64,000 nt of DNA from JASLCR01 sp036405235 (GTDB taxonomy: Bacteria; Patescibacteriota; Saccharimonadia; Saccharimonadales; Saccharimonadaceae), in the NCBI GenBank assembly GCA_036405235.1, contig DASWYA010000001.1, positions 310,001-374,000 on the forward strand. Direction: 5' to 3'. Shown one piece after another: positions 49,175 through 58,117 of this stretch. Below the pieces are notes generated by a model, which saw only the letters and a program-made list of their open reading frames with translations, did not search any database and was not told the DNA's origin. A program made the translations under genes and the position numbers. Positions within the stretch are counted from its first letter, which is position 1. The number at the start of each line of letters is the position of its first letter.

Positions 49175-49864
49175 ATGAAACCAAAACCAGAAGAAACCGA
49201 CCAACCTATTTGTATCCCGCGAGATATTGTACTCCAGGCCGCTATGATGCGACTGGGTAATATCGATGACGAGGTACAAGACGGCTATAATATTATCCGA
49301 AAATACCACAAGACAGTGACGATTTTCGGTTCCGCGCGCACACCTATCGATAATCCAGACTACCAAAAGGCACGCGAAGTAGCCGCGCGACTCGCCCAAG
49401 CGAATTATACTGTCATCACTGGTGGCGGACATGGTATTATGGCAGCCGCGAATCAAGGCGCAAAAGAAGCTGGCGGAAATTCACTTGGCTTTAACATCGC
49501 CCTACCACATGAGCAAACGCTCAACCCTTACACAACTGAGAGCTATGCATTCAAGCACTTTGCACCGCGCAAAATTGTTATGACGCTATATGCAGATGCT
49601 TATATCTACTTCCCGGGTGGATTTGGTACATTTGATGAGCTAACCGAAATCTTAACCCTCATTCAGACTGGCAAAACAAATAAAGCGCCTATTATCCTAG
49701 TCGGCACAAAGTTTTGGGAAGCATTTGATCAACTAGCACGCAACGCACTCCTCGACTCTAAGTCAATCAGCGCAGACGACCTAAATCTCTACACCATCAC
49801 TGATAGCACCGAAGAAGTCATCCAGATTGTAAAAAGCAATAAAACCTATTGTGATGACGAATAA
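49175..49864 (+). CDS. LOG-family nucleoside-monophosphate phosphoribohydrolase
   Basis: 229 residues. VTIFGSARTPIDNPDY, GGGHGIMAAANQGAKEAGG and PGGFGTFDELTEILT (PGGxGTxxE) are the active-site signature of the LOG (Lonely Guy)/'lysine decarboxylase-like' Rossmann family. Established members split nucleoside 5'-monophosphates, including cytokinin precursors, to base and ribose-5-phosphate. In this organism base salvage is a reasonable role. Its ribose-5-phosphate product would feed the pentose-phosphate operon at 53-57 kb (inference). Confidence 0.9.
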   Translation: MKPKPEETDQPICIPRDIVLQAAMMRLGNIDDEVQDGYNIIRKYHKTVTIFGSARTPIDNPDYQKAREVAARLAQANYTVITGGGHGIMAAANQGAKEAGGNSLGFNIALPHEQTLNPYTTESYAFKHFAPRKIVMTLYADAYIYFPGGFGTFDELTEILTLIQTGKTNKAPIILVGTKFWEAFDQLARNALLDSKSISADDLNLYTITDSTEEVIQIVKSNKTYCDDE

Positions 49865-49891
49865 AAACAGAGGGACTCATCCCTCCGTTTT
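49864..49891. terminator. Bidirectional terminator
   Basis: AAAACAGAGGGA (49864-49875), CTCA loop, TCCCTCCGTTTT (49880-49891), one mismatch. It starts at the LOG-gene stop codon and separates it from the convergent PfkB gene. Confidence 0.85.
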
Positions 49892-49931
49892 GCCTAATAG
49901 TAATTTTAAACTGAAACTCTACTGTTAAGAG

Positions 49932-51443
49932 CTACCCCTGTACCTCTGTAACTTTGTAGTCTTCTGGGGCACTCTCGAGGAATTGAGCAATCTTCTCACG
50001 AGTAAGAAGGCCTTTCTGTGCTCCAATTTCTTGCACGACATTCATGCTGTTAATCGGCGCCCATGTCAGTGCTTCTTCCATAGATTTTCCAAGCGCAAGT
50101 CCAGCAACAATAGTCGAAGCAAAGGCATCCCCTGCTCCGGTACGATCGACTGGAGCTTTCGGGTCGGGATAGTTTGGAATCGTTACAAGCTTCCAGTCAA
50201 AGGACGCGTACGAGCCATGAGAACCATCAGTGATAACAACTTTTTCCGGACCAAGGTCGTGAAGTCCGTTGGCAAGTTCACCGATATCATCTCGTCCTTT
50301 ACCTGTCACCTGCATCGCTTCCTCACGGTTCATTACCACAAGATGCGCTCTCTGGTAGAGTCCGGCAAGTTTTTCTGGACCCCATTCAAAATGATACGTT
50401 GCCGGCTGGAAGACAAACTTCACAGAAGGATTTCGTTGCAAGTAGTCGAGCAGTGCTTCGTGAAGCGGCCACGAGTCCTTGCCAATATACGCAAGATAAA
50501 TCCAGTCAGGAACTGTCTCTGGGTCTTGCCACTCATACCTGTACATCTCGCTCTTGACCAGCATTGTACGATCTGCACCGTGACGAAGCACATACCAGTA
50601 ACTCGTCGCCTTGTCTTCTTCGACCACCATTGAATTCGTCGATATACCCTCAGAGTTAAGATGATCTATCGCCTCTTTTCCTACCTCATCGCCGCCAACC
50701 CACGCCATCATGCTAGCATTGAGTCCGAGTCGAGCAAATGACACGGCAGCGTTCGGAGACGGACCAACAGAGCGCACGATATCTACCTGCTCATATGGTG
50801 GTTTTGCGCCAAAAGGCAGCTTTAACCATTCATTCCCGTCTTCGTCTTTTTCCACTTTTGCGTAGTTTTCATCAAGCTTAATAAATGCATCGGTAAATAT
50901 ATCACCGATAGCGAGAAGTGTTGGTTTTGATTTGTCTGAATCGCTCATTGTATGTACCTCAACTTTTTTATAATCATGATCTGAAGCCTGCTCAATATTA
51001 ATTTCTTTTGCGAGCTCACGAATTACCGGCTCGTGTGTTCGTTCATGCTGAGCGTAGCGCTTTACGATCTCCATGCGAAGATGTCGCTGAGCATGGTCAA
51101 TCTTGCGGTCCGTGAAACTCAATTCATGATGTGCATTTTCGATCACGTCCTGAAGATTCAATGAAACTACACCATTCTCAAAGCGAAGCAATAGATATGG
51201 TACCCTCAGCGCCTCTTGAGCTCGTCCAGCGGTAACAGAACTGTTAAGCGCATGGTACGCTTCCTCTGCAGTACAGTCGCTCGGATCTATGCCAATCTGA
51301 CGCAGCACCTCATGAGAGCTTCTGATAATCTCACCTACGAGCGCTGTATCAATACCCGCGTTGCCGCTTGCCTTCTCCATCTCAGCAATGTTTCGCGCAA
51401 AAAGTGGATGATCGTTACCGAGCAAGTCTGCCAGGTGCGCCAT
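49932..51443 (-). CDS. PfkB-family carbohydrate kinase with extra N-terminal domain
   Basis: 503 residues. Residues 1-170 are an extra helical domain not found in typical PfkB kinases (NDHPLFARNIAEMEKASGNA, EVLRQIGIDPSDCTAEEAYH, HAQRHLRMEIVKRYAQHERT). I do not recognise it. Residues 172-503 are a ribokinase-like kinase: LLAIGDIFTDAFIKLDE, VGPSPNAAVSFARLGLNASM, VVITDGSHGSYASF and the catalytic DRTGAGDAFASTIVAGLALG. The sugar substrate is unknown. The start is 2 bases after the upstream PfkB gene, with GAGGAAG about 11 bases before the ATG. The two kinases form a pair; the extra domain may be a regulator or substrate-presenting module (inference). Confidence 0.85.
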   Translation of the reverse strand: MAHLADLLGNDHPLFARNIAEMEKASGNAGIDTALVGEIIRSSHEVLRQIGIDPSDCTAEEAYHALNSSVTAGRAQEALRVPYLLLRFENGVVSLNLQDVIENAHHELSFTDRKIDHAQRHLRMEIVKRYAQHERTHEPVIRELAKEINIEQASDHDYKKVEVHTMSDSDKSKPTLLAIGDIFTDAFIKLDENYAKVEKDEDGNEWLKLPFGAKPPYEQVDIVRSVGPSPNAAVSFARLGLNASMMAWVGGDEVGKEAIDHLNSEGISTNSMVVEEDKATSYWYVLRHGADRTMLVKSEMYRYEWQDPETVPDWIYLAYIGKDSWPLHEALLDYLQRNPSVKFVFQPATYHFEWGPEKLAGLYQRAHLVVMNREEAMQVTGKGRDDIGELANGLHDLGPEKVVITDGSHGSYASFDWKLVTIPNYPDPKAPVDRTGAGDAFASTIVAGLALGKSMEEALTWAPINSMNVVQEIGAQKGLLTREKIAQFLESAPEDYKVTEVQG

Positions 51444-51445
51444 GA

Positions 51446-52423
51446 CTACAAAGCTTCCTCATGAATTGGCATGTCATGTAACTTCACATGCTGATGCAGT
51501 ATACCGGCTTTTGCACCAATCTTGGTAACAATATTTGTCGAGTTTGCACTACCAAAAATGATTGATTCTTTGAGTGACTTCCCTTGAGCCCATTGGCTCA
51601 AAAAGCCTGAACCAAAGCCATCACCAGCACCAGTGCGGTCGATTACTTTAACATCTTGATACATACCCGCCTTGAGAATAGTCTTACCATCGCTCGCTGC
51701 GACACCATTTGGCCCATCACTCACGATGACAGTCGGTACATAGTGCAAGCCGTGGCGTACAAGCTCCTCAATCGCTTCACCCTCTACAATCTGCTGCATC
51801 TCTTCTTTGTTAACACTCAGAACATCAACATCTTCGAGCAGACTTACGAGTTTATCCTTTTGCTTGAGTTCGTTTTTTCCTGGGTTAAAGAAGATTTTGA
51901 TACCTTTTTCGCGAGCCTGATGGAATAACTTATCCAAAATATCCATCTGCCCAGCAACATTCGAAACATACAGCCAATCCACGTCTACCTCGGAAAGATC
52001 AAAATGCTTTGCCTCGTAATGCGTTGAGGCACCTCTGTAAGTTAGGATTGTGCGCTCGCCGTTTGGTGCTAGAAGTAGCACAGAGTAGCCTGTGTTTAAC
52101 TTTGTCGAATAACTTACGTGCGTAGTGTCGACATTCTCTTTATCAAGGTCATCGAGTACAGCTTGTCCAGCTGGGTCATGACCGATCGTTCCCATGAAGC
52201 TCGCGTGAAGGCCTTGGCGTGCGAATGTTACGGCAGCATTTGTAGCACCGCCACCTGTTGAGAAATCAATATTATTAACGTCTGCTTTTCCACCCATTTC
52301 AAGTTGCATAACTTGCTCGTGCAGGGTCTTGTCTGTTACTGGTTTGAATTCATCACTATGACTCAAAAACACATCCTGCACCGCTGCGCCAATAGCTAGA
52401 ATTTTTATATTTTGTCCACTCAT
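51446..52423 (-). CDS. PfkB-family carbohydrate kinase
   Basis: 325 residues. ILAIGAAVQDVFLSHSDEF, STGGGATNAAVTFARQGLHA (ribokinase-type GG..N), IVSDGPNGVAASDG, and catalytic DRTGAGDGFGSGFLSQWAQG. It phosphorylates a sugar or sugar phosphate at the expense of ATP. Paired with a second PfkB downstream, and next to the pentose-phosphate/aldolase operon on the same strand, so sedoheptulose- or fructose-phosphate kinase activity is worth testing. TATACT lies 8 bases before the ATG. Confidence 0.9.
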   Translation of the reverse strand: MSGQNIKILAIGAAVQDVFLSHSDEFKPVTDKTLHEQVMQLEMGGKADVNNIDFSTGGGATNAAVTFARQGLHASFMGTIGHDPAGQAVLDDLDKENVDTTHVSYSTKLNTGYSVLLLAPNGERTILTYRGASTHYEAKHFDLSEVDVDWLYVSNVAGQMDILDKLFHQAREKGIKIFFNPGKNELKQKDKLVSLLEDVDVLSVNKEEMQQIVEGEAIEELVRHGLHYVPTVIVSDGPNGVAASDGKTILKAGMYQDVKVIDRTGAGDGFGSGFLSQWAQGKSLKESIIFGSANSTNIVTKIGAKAGILHQHVKLHDMPIHEEAL

Positions 52424-52431
52424 TATCTACA

Positions 52432-52437
52432 AGTATA
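52432..52437 (-). promoter_or_regulatory. -10 box for the PfkB pair
   Basis: TATACT, 8 bases before the ATG at 52423; weak -35. Confidence 0.5.
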
Positions 52438-52447
52438 TCACTTATGT

Positions 52448-52476
52448 TTGAAAGTAGACTCATTGTGAGCTACATT
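52448..52476 (+). promoter_or_regulatory. Promoter for the 52487-53029 gene
   Basis: TTGAAA (52448-52453), 17-base spacer, TACATT (52471-52476). It faces away from the promoter of the PfkB pair. Confidence 0.55.
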
Positions 52477-52486
52477 ATTGACTGAT

Positions 52487-53029
52487 ATGATAAGCAAATC
52501 TGAGCAATTCTTTACAACTGCAGATGAAGAATATGACGCCGCTTCGTGGCTAAGCACCCTTAAGGCGATGCAGCGACTTGGTGATCGTCTCGAAGATTAT
52601 CCGTCCATCGCCACATATCTTTGCAGAATGGTGCTTCAAAAACCTGATGAATTCCTTGATATTTTTCGACGTTACACATCAGACACAAGCAGCGTCCAAG
52701 GTGGAGAAAAGAAGTTTCTCATGGAAATGGGAGCAACCATTCGCGGTGATCGCATATCCCAAGGCCTAAGCGATGCTGCACTATTACTGTGCGATGATCC
52801 TATTGGCGAAGAAATCAGAGAAACATCTTCATTTGCTCGGCTCGTACCTCTCGTCGATGAGATGGCAGACTTTTGCGATACAAAATTTCTTAAGAATGCG
52901 ACCCACGCTAATCTTGCTGAATTTGGTTACGCCACAAGACTCGCCCACGCAAAAACTGAGGCAGATTTCTACATACGACTATATGATAGAGAACCTCAGG
53001 AAGCGGCTATATCACCGCTTTATCTTTAG
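52487..53029 (+). CDS. Hypothetical helical protein
   Basis: 180 residues from ATG 52487 (a TTG at 52478 is in frame but lies between the -10 and the predicted start of transcription). No signal or membrane segment; helical and acidic, with LSTLKAMQRLGDRLEDYPSI, YLCRMVLQKPDEFLDIFRRY and LLLCDDPIGEEIRE. Not recognised. It is the only plus-strand gene in the sugar-phosphate region and its 3' end overlaps the aldolase gene by 23 bases. Confidence 0.55.
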   Translation: MISKSEQFFTTADEEYDAASWLSTLKAMQRLGDRLEDYPSIATYLCRMVLQKPDEFLDIFRRYTSDTSSVQGGEKKFLMEMGATIRGDRISQGLSDAALLLCDDPIGEEIRETSSFARLVPLVDEMADFCDTKFLKNATHANLAEFGYATRLAHAKTEADFYIRLYDREPQEAAISPLYL

Positions 53030-53918
53030 AGCCAAAGGCTAATATCTTCTCTTCGATCACTACTTGAACAGCTTCATACACCTGAGGCATAAGCTTTACT
53101 ACAGCATACTCATCAGGGTTTTCAGCTAATACTTTCTCGAGCGTTTTACGAAATACGTAGCGCATATCACTATTGATATTTATCTTTGATACGCCAATTT
53201 TGGCCGCCTCTTCGAAATAATGCAGCGGCGTACCGGAGCCGCCATGAAGCGAAATATTACAGTCGATTGCCGCGCGTACTTCACCGAGAAGTCCAAGATC
53301 TAGCTCTTTTGGTACAGGGTATTTACCGTGCAGATTACCGACTGCTGCCGCAAATGTATCAATCCCTGTCTTTTCTACAAAGTCGCGTGCACCATCTGGT
53401 GTTGAGAATGTCTTTTTTATCTCCTCATAGTCAATCGCTTCCTCGTGCAAGTTACTTCCACCACCGAAATAGTGCGGCTCACTTTCTACGAGAGCACCCG
53501 TAAACTGAGCATACTCTACGACACGCCTTGTCTCTCTGACGATTTCATCATACGAAGTATCTTTGTGTGACTGCGAATAGTCAATATGTACAAGCTCAAA
53601 TCCGACATCTATCGCACGCATACAGCTTTCCGCCGATGCACCGTGATCCAAGATGAGATACATTTCCGTTCCGTATTCTTTTTTGTAGTTGTCTACCAAG
53701 GCCCTAGCATTATCAAAGCCAATCGCTTTGACTTCAACCTCACTCACCTGCACGATCACAGGTGCATTTAGTTTCTTTGCCGCTCGTGACACCGAGATAA
53801 GTGTTTCTTGATTATCGATATTAAATGCGCCGACAGCAAAACTCTGCTGACGACTCCGCTGCATGAGATGCCGTGCCCGAGTTGTATTATCACGAATTTG
53901 ATTGATTGTTAGACCCAC
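53007..53918 (-). CDS. Class II fructose-bisphosphate aldolase family protein
   Basis: 303 residues. Zinc ligands and phosphate loops of the family: AVGAFNIDNQETL, LILDHGASAESCMRAID (His after Asp), AAAVGNLHGKYP, ISLHGGSGTPL and GVSKININSDMR. Cleaves or forms ketose bisphosphates such as fructose-1,6- or sedoheptulose-1,7-bisphosphate. AGGAGA precedes a GTG start. It ends the rpiB-rpe-tktN-tktC operon, which lacks a transaldolase; an aldolase acting on sedoheptulose bisphosphate would fill that gap (inference). Confidence 0.88.
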   Translation of the reverse strand: MGLTINQIRDNTTRARHLMQRSRQQSFAVGAFNIDNQETLISVSRAAKKLNAPVIVQVSEVEVKAIGFDNARALVDNYKKEYGTEMYLILDHGASAESCMRAIDVGFELVHIDYSQSHKDTSYDEIVRETRRVVEYAQFTGALVESEPHYFGGGSNLHEEAIDYEEIKKTFSTPDGARDFVEKTGIDTFAAAVGNLHGKYPVPKELDLGLLGEVRAAIDCNISLHGGSGTPLHYFEEAAKIGVSKININSDMRYVFRKTLEKVLAENPDEYAVVKLMPQVYEAVQVVIEEKILAFGSKDKAVI

Positions 53919-53927
53919 TGTGTTCTC

Positions 53928-54926
53928 CTAAAAACCTGGCTTGTACTGAGGTACTTTTTTGATAAATTCTAACACTCCTGGCAGCATAGTCTCACCAGTT
54001 AGACCGAAATGCTTGAGTAGCTCCGCAGGAGCACCCGATTCACCAAAACGATCACGCATGCCGATGCGATACAGCGGCACGGGCAGCTTCTCGGCAGTCA
54101 GTTCTGCGATAGCACCACCAAAGCCACCATTGATTTGCGCTTCTTCAGCAGTCACTACACGACCTGTTTTACCTACGCTTTTGAGGATTGTCGCTTCGTC
54201 GAGTGGCTTGATAGTCGGCACGTGCACAACCTCCGCAGAGATACCATTCTCCTCAAGCAATCTTGAAAGGATGAGTAATTGATACGTCATCGTTCCAGTA
54301 CCAAGAAGTGAAACATCACTCCCCGCACGAAGTACGTATGCCTTACCGATCTCAAACGGAGAATTCTCAGTACTGAAGATTGGCGTCTTTTCGCGCGCAA
54401 GACGGATATAGCTCGGCTTGCCGTTTTCAGCAAGAAGAAGTGTAGCTTTCTCGGCTTCGACTGAATCACCAGGTGCTACAACAACCATATTTGGCAATAC
54501 TCGCATCAGCGTAATATCTTCAAGCATCTGGTGTGTTGCTCCATCCGGGCCAACGGAAACACCCGCGTGACTTCCGACAATTTTTACAGGCTGATCGTTG
54601 AGAGCGATAGTTGTGCGAATTTGTTCCCAGTTTCGCCCAGGACTAAATGCCGCGTAGCTACTCGTAAATGGAATCTTACCCGCACGTGCCATACCGCTCG
54701 CTACAGTTACAAGATTTTGCTCAGCTACACCAATTTCAACAAAGCGCTCTGGAAATTGTTCTTTAAAGAGATGCATTTGCGTACTCTCAGTTAAGTCAGC
54801 ACATAGTGCGACTATGGCTTCGTTTTTCTCCCCGGCAGCCTTAAGCCCTCGTCCAAACCCTGCACGAATCGGTTCTTGCTTGACGTCGTCATCTGCATAA
54901 TGTGGGTTTAATGTATAGTTGCTCAT
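53928..54926 (-). CDS. Transketolase, C-terminal subunit
   Basis: 332 residues. Pyrimidine-binding domain with ERFVEIGVAEQNLVTVASGM and TSSYAAFSPGRNWEQIRT, middle GVSVGPDGATHQMLEDITLM, and C-terminal transketolase domain (DEATILKSVGKTGRVVTAEE). With the adjacent N-terminal subunit it makes a split transketolase that moves two-carbon units between sugar phosphates. Start overlaps the N-subunit stop by ATGA (54926-54923). Confidence 0.94.
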   Translation of the reverse strand: MSNYTLNPHYADDDVKQEPIRAGFGRGLKAAGEKNEAIVALCADLTESTQMHLFKEQFPERFVEIGVAEQNLVTVASGMARAGKIPFTSSYAAFSPGRNWEQIRTTIALNDQPVKIVGSHAGVSVGPDGATHQMLEDITLMRVLPNMVVVAPGDSVEAEKATLLLAENGKPSYIRLAREKTPIFSTENSPFEIGKAYVLRAGSDVSLLGTGTMTYQLLILSRLLEENGISAEVVHVPTIKPLDEATILKSVGKTGRVVTAEEAQINGGFGGAIAELTAEKLPVPLYRIGMRDRFGESGAPAELLKHFGLTGETMLPGVLEFIKKVPQYKPGF

Positions 54927-55783
54927 TCGTGCTCTCCTGTAATCTTGCCATCAAGTGTTCGCAATTTTCTGAGTGCTATTTTTGCCTGCTCATGATTTGG
55001 CGGCATACCGTGCCATTTATAGTCGTATTCCATGAAGTCAACACCTTTGCCAGGAATTGTATGTGCGATAATTACGCTCGGCTGGTTCGTAATCGCCCGT
55101 GCCATGCCGACAGCATCTTGGATGCTTTCAACATTGTGACCGTCGATCTCTTGCACATGCCAGCCAAAGCTTTCCCATTTGCCGCGAAGATTTTCGAGGG
55201 GCATAACATCCTCGGTGGAGCCGTCGATTTGGATGTTATTACGGTCGATAAATACACACATTTGACCAAGCTTATATTTTCCAGCAAACATTGCCGCTTC
55301 CCAAATATTACCTTCGTCAAGCTCACCGTCGCCGGTCACAACATAAACATGACGCTGTGGCTGCTTATCAATGTATTGCAGCGTATAGGCTACGCCCGCA
55401 GCCTGTGAAAGTCCACTCCCAAGTGGACCTGAGGTATTCTCTAATCCCGGCAATTTAGTGCGCTCTGGGTGTCCCTGCAGGCGAGAACCAAACTTTCTAA
55501 GTGTCATGAGCTCTTCTTTAGGAAAATAACCCCTCTCAGCCATTACCGCATATTGCACTGGCACCGTATGTCCGTTCGACAGAAAGAAAAAGTCGCGCTC
55601 ATGCCAGTTTGGCTGGTCTGGGCGAATATTCATAATGTCAAAATAAAGTGTCGTAACAATCTCAGCAAGATCAAGCGGCCCTGCCGAGTGTCCCGAGCCA
55701 GCCTCTTCAAGCATCTTGATGATATCTTTCCTAATGCTATTAGCTTTATGCTGAAGTTCAATAATTGTCAGCGCTCCGGACAT
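54923..55783 (-). CDS. Transketolase, N-terminal subunit
   Basis: 286 residues. Thiamine diphosphate and metal motif VTGDGELDEGNIWEAAM (GDG...N). Also AGSGHSAGPLDLAEIVTTLY at the start, FFFLSNGHTVPVQYAVM, and PLGSGLSQAAGVAY. Split from the C-terminal half as in many Archaea and CPR bacteria. GGGAG lies about 11 bases before the ATG; only 1 base separates it from rpe. Confidence 0.94.
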   Translation of the reverse strand: MSGALTIIELQHKANSIRKDIIKMLEEAGSGHSAGPLDLAEIVTTLYFDIMNIRPDQPNWHERDFFFLSNGHTVPVQYAVMAERGYFPKEELMTLRKFGSRLQGHPERTKLPGLENTSGPLGSGLSQAAGVAYTLQYIDKQPQRHVYVVTGDGELDEGNIWEAAMFAGKYKLGQMCVFIDRNNIQIDGSTEDVMPLENLRGKWESFGWHVQEIDGHNVESIQDAVGMARAITNQPSVIIAHTIPGKGVDFMEYDYKWHGMPPNHEQAKIALRKLRTLDGKITGEHE

Positions 55784-55784
55784 C

Positions 55785-56429
55785 TTAGATTACTCCCTTT
55801 TTATTAATTTCATTTACAAGTTGCGTGTACGTAGTCGCCGGATCTGCACTTCTTGCAATCGTTCCACCTACATTGAGTACATCTATGCCACCTTGAGCAA
55901 GACTAAATGCATTGTCTAGATTTACTCCGCCATCCCAGCCGATCTCGACACTCGGACGAATCGCTCGGATCAGACGAACCTTCTCAAGCTGCATCAAGCT
56001 CGCTGTACCTCCATGATGCCCAAGATCGCCACTAAAGATCATCACGTGATCGGCTGCTTCAATAAGCGCAGCTACACTTGACGGGACAGTTGGGCGCTGC
56101 AAAGAAATTCCCACCTTAAGGCCTGCTTGTTTTACGTATTGAAAGATAGGCGTTAAATCTTCTTGGACTTCAGCGTGAAAGATAATTAAGTTTGGCTTCT
56201 TAGCCACCAGCATTTGCACATGCTCGCTCGGCCGAGCCACCATTGCATGAATATCCGCAGTCATCGTAGCAGGCCATGACACATCAGCCTCGCCTACTGT
56301 AAATGTCGGCGCAAACTCCCCGTCTGTAATATCAATATGAATACGCTCCGCAAAAGACTGGACGATACCCATCTTCTCGTTGAACTGTTCTAAGTTTTCA
56401 GCCAAAACAGCTGGCGCAATCACACTCAT
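55785..56429 (-). CDS. Ribulose-phosphate 3-epimerase family, divergent
   Basis: 214 residues. TIM-barrel with IHIDITDGEFAPTFTVG (metal His and Asp, normally HxDVMDGxFVPN), AMVARPSEHVQML, IFSGDLGHHGGTASLMQL at the place of the usual NPGFGGQ loop, and EIGWDGGVNLDNA (second catalytic Asp). The altered loop leaves open a different ketose-phosphate substrate, such as allulose-6-phosphate. ATG shares one base with the rpiB stop (TAATG). Confidence 0.82.
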   Translation of the reverse strand: MSVIAPAVLAENLEQFNEKMGIVQSFAERIHIDITDGEFAPTFTVGEADVSWPATMTADIHAMVARPSEHVQMLVAKKPNLIIFHAEVQEDLTPIFQYVKQAGLKVGISLQRPTVPSSVAALIEAADHVMIFSGDLGHHGGTASLMQLEKVRLIRAIRPSVEIGWDGGVNLDNAFSLAQGGIDVLNVGGTIARSADPATTYTQLVNEINKKGVI

Positions 56430-56881
56430 TAAGCTAGCTCATCCATCTGCGCATTACGGCGCTTAAATCTTGCTGCACCCGAGAATGGCGCATTAAGCCA
56501 TGTCTCGATAATACCTTTCCAATCGGTCTCATCTTCACCAAATATACGTGCCGGCAGACACAAGATATTACTGTCGTTGTCATGGCGAGTCATCTTCGCC
56601 TCGTGCGCATCCCACACCACACTAGCGCGGATACCACGAAAACGATTTGCCGCCATAGCCATGCCTTGGCCGTTACCGCAGATCAGGATGGCGCGCGGAT
56701 CCTTGTCCGTGTCGCCAATCACCTTGAGCGCCGCCATCTGCGCAAATTCCGGAAAATCATCATTCGGATCAAGCTCCTCGTGGCCAACGTCTTCTACGCT
56801 GTACTCATGCTTAGCAAGGTACGCAAATACTTGCTCCTTCAAATAAAACCCCTGATGATCCGCACCCAAGTAGATGTTCAT
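56429..56881 (-). CDS. rpiB: RpiB/LacAB-family sugar-phosphate isomerase
   Basis: 150 residues from ATG 56881; a TTG at 56890 is in frame but directly follows the -10. GADHQGFYLKEQV (substrate loop), catalytic Cys in ILICGNGQGMAMAANRFRGI, and HDNDSNILCLPARIFG are RpiB signatures. Converts ribose-5-phosphate and ribulose-5-phosphate. First gene of the operon rpiB-rpe-tktN-tktC-aldolase, with a leaderless promoter. Confidence 0.9.
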   Translation of the reverse strand: MNIYLGADHQGFYLKEQVFAYLAKHEYSVEDVGHEELDPNDDFPEFAQMAALKVIGDTDKDPRAILICGNGQGMAMAANRFRGIRASVVWDAHEAKMTRHDNDSNILCLPARIFGEDETDWKGIIETWLNAPFSGAARFKRRNAQMDELA

Positions 56882-56889
56882 ATAGTCCA

Positions 56890-56918
56890 AGTATAAGCGG
56901 TTTGAAGATACGTGTAAA
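56890..56918 (-). promoter_or_regulatory. Promoter of the pentose-phosphate operon
   Basis: TTTACA (56918-56913), 17-base spacer, TATACT (56895-56890); 8 bases to the ATG at 56881. Confidence 0.75.
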
Positions 56919-56923
56919 GTGTT

Positions 56924-57937
56924 TTACTCGAGGTGTTTTACGACATCTGCAACGAGCTCAACAAGACGATTACTGTAGCCCCATTCATTGTCATACCATG
57001 CGCAAACTTTTACGAGATTACCGCCAACAACCCTAGTGAGAGCTAGATCTACAACGCCCGAGTAGCTACTGCCTATGTAGTCACGACTTACAAGCGGCTC
57101 ATCTGATACACCTAGGATTCCTTGGTAGTACGGCTGTTTGCTAGCTTTCACAAACGCTTCATTGATCTCCTCAACTGTTACATCTTTAGACAATAGTGCA
57201 GTTACATCTGAAATTGAGACAACTGGTGTCGGTACGCGCATAGAAATACCATCGAATTTGTCCTTAAGCCCTGGTAGCGCCTTCGTCACTGCTACGGCAG
57301 CACCCGTAGAAGTTGGTACGATATTTTCTGCGGCGTTGCGGCCTTCACGTAAGTCTTTAGACGGTGCATCTTGTAGCTTCTGGCTAGCAGTATAGCTATG
57401 CACGGTAGTGAGCAAGCTTTTCTCAACGCCAAATTCAGCTTCTAGAATCGCCATAACAGCGCCAAGGCTATTCGTCGTACAGCTAGCATTTGATATTACT
57501 TCAGTAGCACCTTTTACCTTATCATCGTTCGCGCCAAGCACGATAGTGTCGACACCCTCAGACTTGGTTGGGCCAGAAATGACAACGCGTTTCGCTCCGG
57601 CAGTGATATGCTTTGAGGCACCTTCTTGGTCTGTGAAGAATCCAGTTGACTCGATCACAAGGTCAACGCCAAGATCTTTCCACGGTAAAACTGCAGGATC
57701 TTTCTCTGCTAGCACCTTTACTTTCTTGCCGTCTACAGTAATACCTTCATCGTCCGCTGATACATCATGCTGGTAGGTACCATAGTTGCTGTCGTGCTTC
57801 AGTAGGTATGCCAATGTTTTATTGTCTGTAAGGTCGTTTACTGCCACGATTTCAAGATCGCTGCGCTCAAATGCAATTTTAAATGCATTCCTTCCGATTC
57901 GCCCAAAACCATTAATCGCTATTTTCTTAGCTGCCAT
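56924..57937 (-). CDS. gap: Glyceraldehyde-3-phosphate dehydrogenase
   Basis: 337 residues from ATG 57937, chosen because AAGGAG lies 5 bases upstream; a longer frame to 57973 would not be transcribed in full. NAD site INGFGRIGRNAFKIAFE, catalytic Cys in VISNASCTTNSLGAVMAIL, catalytic His in TVHSYTASQKLQDAPSKDLR, and NEWGYSNRLVELV. Oxidises glyceraldehyde-3-phosphate. Placed directly upstream of the pentose-phosphate operon on the same strand. Confidence 0.96.
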   Translation of the reverse strand: MAAKKIAINGFGRIGRNAFKIAFERSDLEIVAVNDLTDNKTLAYLLKHDSNYGTYQHDVSADDEGITVDGKKVKVLAEKDPAVLPWKDLGVDLVIESTGFFTDQEGASKHITAGAKRVVISGPTKSEGVDTIVLGANDDKVKGATEVISNASCTTNSLGAVMAILEAEFGVEKSLLTTVHSYTASQKLQDAPSKDLREGRNAAENIVPTSTGAAVAVTKALPGLKDKFDGISMRVPTPVVSISDVTALLSKDVTVEEINEAFVKASKQPYYQGILGVSDEPLVSRDYIGSSYSGVVDLALTRVVGGNLVKVCAWYDNEWGYSNRLVELVADVVKHLE

Positions 57938-57975
57938 GTTACTCCTTTTATCTAGTAATTGTTGCTTATGCATAA

Positions 57976-58003
57976 AGTATAGCAGTTATGCTTGATTTGA
58001 TAA
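57976..58003 (-). promoter_or_regulatory. Promoter for gap
   Basis: TTATCA (58003-57998), 16-base spacer, TATACT (57981-57976); leader of about 32 bases with AAGGAG. Confidence 0.55.
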
Positions 58004-58029
58004 ATATTCTTCATTTTCTCAAAAAATAC

Positions 58030-58056
58030 TTGATTTTTCTGAAAAATGAGTATAAT
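58030..58056 (+). promoter_or_regulatory. Promoter for the argG operon
   Basis: TTGATT (58030-58035), 15-base spacer, TATAAT (58051-58056); leader of about 55 bases ending in AAGGAG and GGAGAG. Confidence 0.55.
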
Positions 58057-58117
58057 TATGTAAGGTACACATTCATAATTAACGAAATTTAGATAATTTC
58101 AAGGAGAATGGAGAGAA

